DNA of 64,000 bases from NCBI RefSeq assembly GCF_043729335.1, contig NZ_JAYTLQ010000048.1, forward strand, positions 20,803 to 84,802, given 5' to 3'. The position numbers were made by a program, and so were the translations under genes. The notes beneath the pieces were generated by a model, which saw nothing but the letters and a program-made list of their open reading frames with translations, made no database searches and was not told where the DNA came from. This DNA comes from Crenothrix sp043729335 (lineage in GTDB: Bacteria > Pseudomonadota > Gammaproteobacteria > Methylococcales > Methylomonadaceae). Shown in pieces: positions 63,204-64,000 of this stretch; the stretch's first letter is position 1, and each line of letters starts with the position of its first letter.

Positions 63204-63733
63204 AGTGCCAACAAATAAACACTTAAATAAGCGATACCCGTACCCATAGCCGAACCAATCACTACATCACTGGGAAAATGTACTCCCAATAATACACGTG
63301 AAAAACCCACACACACTGACCATCCGTACAAGGGCAAGGTAAGCACAGGCCAAAATTCACTGCCTAAAGTCGCCATCATAAATGCTGCTGAAGTGTGGCC
63401 AGATGGAAAGCTGAATTGGTCGCTGGGTATAATAAAACTTTGAAAATTATATAATGCCGCCTGTGGACGATTGCGTTTTAAACTGTTCTTCAGGACAAAA
63501 TAAACGGGGCGTTCGAGTAAAAAAGCGATTAACACCACTTGAACAAACGCATTGTTTGTACTCTCTTTCCAAACCATAGCTAAAACAATAAGCACATATA
63601 ATAATCCATCACCGGTTTTGGAAACTAATCGACAAAGATAGTACAAAGGTTGATACAAGCAGACATTAACAAAGCGCATAAAAACAAGCGTGTCATAGTG
63701 CTGAATCGTATATAAAAATTTCATAGTAAGCAC
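63200..63733 (-). CDS. PAP2-family membrane phosphatase
   Basis: 177 residues with several helices. Phosphatase motifs: KNSLKRNRPQA (KX6RP-like), PSGHTSAAF and GFSRVLLGVHFPSDVV (SRX5HXXXD). PAP2 enzymes dephosphorylate phosphatidate or isoprenyl phosphates at the membrane. First gene of an operon with the glycosyltransferase. Confidence 0.93.
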   Translation of the reverse strand: MLTMKFLYTIQHYDTLVFMRFVNVCLYQPLYYLCRLVSKTGDGLLYVLIVLAMVWKESTNNAFVQVVLIAFLLERPVYFVLKNSLKRNRPQAALYNFQSFIIPSDQFSFPSGHTSAAFMMATLGSEFWPVLTLPLYGWSVCVGFSRVLLGVHFPSDVVIGSAMGTGIAYLSVYLLAL

Positions 63734-63814
63734 CCACCGTTAAGTCTAAAGTATTTTCTTTACCTGTACGGTGAGCAGTCTAAAACAGCAATATGACAAC
63801 AGCATGAAGATTCA

Positions 63815-63832
63815 TTGACAGTTCTGTGACAA
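63815..63832 (-). promoter_or_regulatory. PHO box of the PAP2-glycosyltransferase operon
   Basis: TTGTCAC-AGAA-CTGTCAA on the minus strand, 7-4-7 architecture with good match to the PHO consensus, about 85 bases upstream of the PAP2 gene. Confidence 0.78.
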
Positions 63833-63944
63833 CAGACTGCATTGGCTCTAAGTTTGAATTTATGTTCGGACGCTATACTGCGCCCACCTAAAAAACCTGG
63901 CTCTTCCCGATTTCGTGGGGTAGCCACTACATATAGTGTTAGCC

Positions 63945-64000
63945 ATGACCAAACAAACGCCGACCTTCAATATCAAGCCAGATATGCTGGAACAACCGGC
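63945..64000 (+). CDS. Start of an unidentified gene (cut by window end)
   Basis: The ATG at 63945 opens MTKQTPTFNIKPDMLEQPA and runs off the window. No strong ribosome site. Too short to identify. Confidence 0.4.
   Translation, partial: MTKQTPTFNIKPDMLEQP

Overview
The window reads as chromosomal DNA of an AT-leaning gammaproteobacterial methanotroph (order Methylococcales is my best guess). The evidence is a lanthanide-type methanol dehydrogenase (xoxF), a complete pqqABCDE set for its cofactor, a methenyl-tetrahydrofolate cyclohydrolase (fchA), and serine-cycle genes for malate-CoA ligase (mtkA/mtkB), malyl-CoA lyase (mcl) and serine-glyoxylate aminotransferase (sgaA). The housekeeping genes (cysS, groESL with CIRCE, lpxH, ychF, dsbB, slp) fit a gammaproteobacterium. 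The assignment is inferred from gene content, not from a marker gene.

Layout. 1-2.8 kb: pseudaminic acid operon pseB-pseC-pseF (minus strand; pseF runs off the window). 2.8-5.5 kb: small secreted or membrane proteins of unknown role, gene fragments and a perfect palindrome. 5.5-10.9 kb: tRNA-Met(CAU), ychF, ygfX-like, a type-5 uracil-DNA glycosylase, msrB-apeB-alkB, and a dead C-terminal copy of the glycosylase. 11.1-13.4 kb: a four-helix membrane protein followed by a DUF2235 hydrolase. 13.4-20.1 kb (minus): methyltransferase, dsbB, a DUF937-OmpA envelope protein, fchA bracketed by two REP-like repeats, cysS. 20.2-23.8 kb: peptidyl-prolyl isomerase, lpxH, orphan xoxF. 23.8-24.6 kb: remains of DUF433/DUF5615 toxin-antitoxin genes. 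24.7-28.6 kb: mrp, a broken membrane gene, dcd, rnfB-like, nth.

28.7-31.1 kb holds the most interesting system: a Cys-rich, signal-peptide-bearing precursor with [E/D]GxCG motifs, a DUF692 (MNIO) enzyme and a DUF2063 partner. This is a copper-related RiPP locus of the HvfABC/bufferin type. 32.4-37.9 kb is a signalling block: SpoIIE-type phosphatase with PAS and HATPase domains, a STAS-PhnD fusion, a class III nucleotide cyclase and a CZB protein. 38-44.7 kb carries slp, a MOSC protein, an O-acyltransferase, groEL/groES and a MoeB/ThiF enzyme.

45.2-50.2 kb is the pqq cluster, split between pqqC and pqqD by DUF29 and Uma2 genes. 50.7-57 kb: ubiX, a TSUP transporter, the mcl-mtkA-mtkB operon and divergent sgaA. 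57.2-59.2 kb: a degraded HigBA pair and an IS4/IS701-type insertion sequence that truncates a phosphoesterase gene. 59.5-63.9 kb looks like a phosphate-starvation locus: alkaline phosphatase, then a glycosyltransferase plus PAP2 phosphatase operon, with PHO-box-like 11-bp repeats upstream.

How the genes fit together: XoxF needs PQQ (made here) and oxidises methanol to formaldehyde; fchA and the serine-cycle enzymes handle C1 units and glyoxylate/malyl-CoA turnover. The RiPP locus would manage copper, which methanotrophs need for particulate methane monooxygenase. The right end would serve phosphate scavenging and perhaps lipid remodelling.
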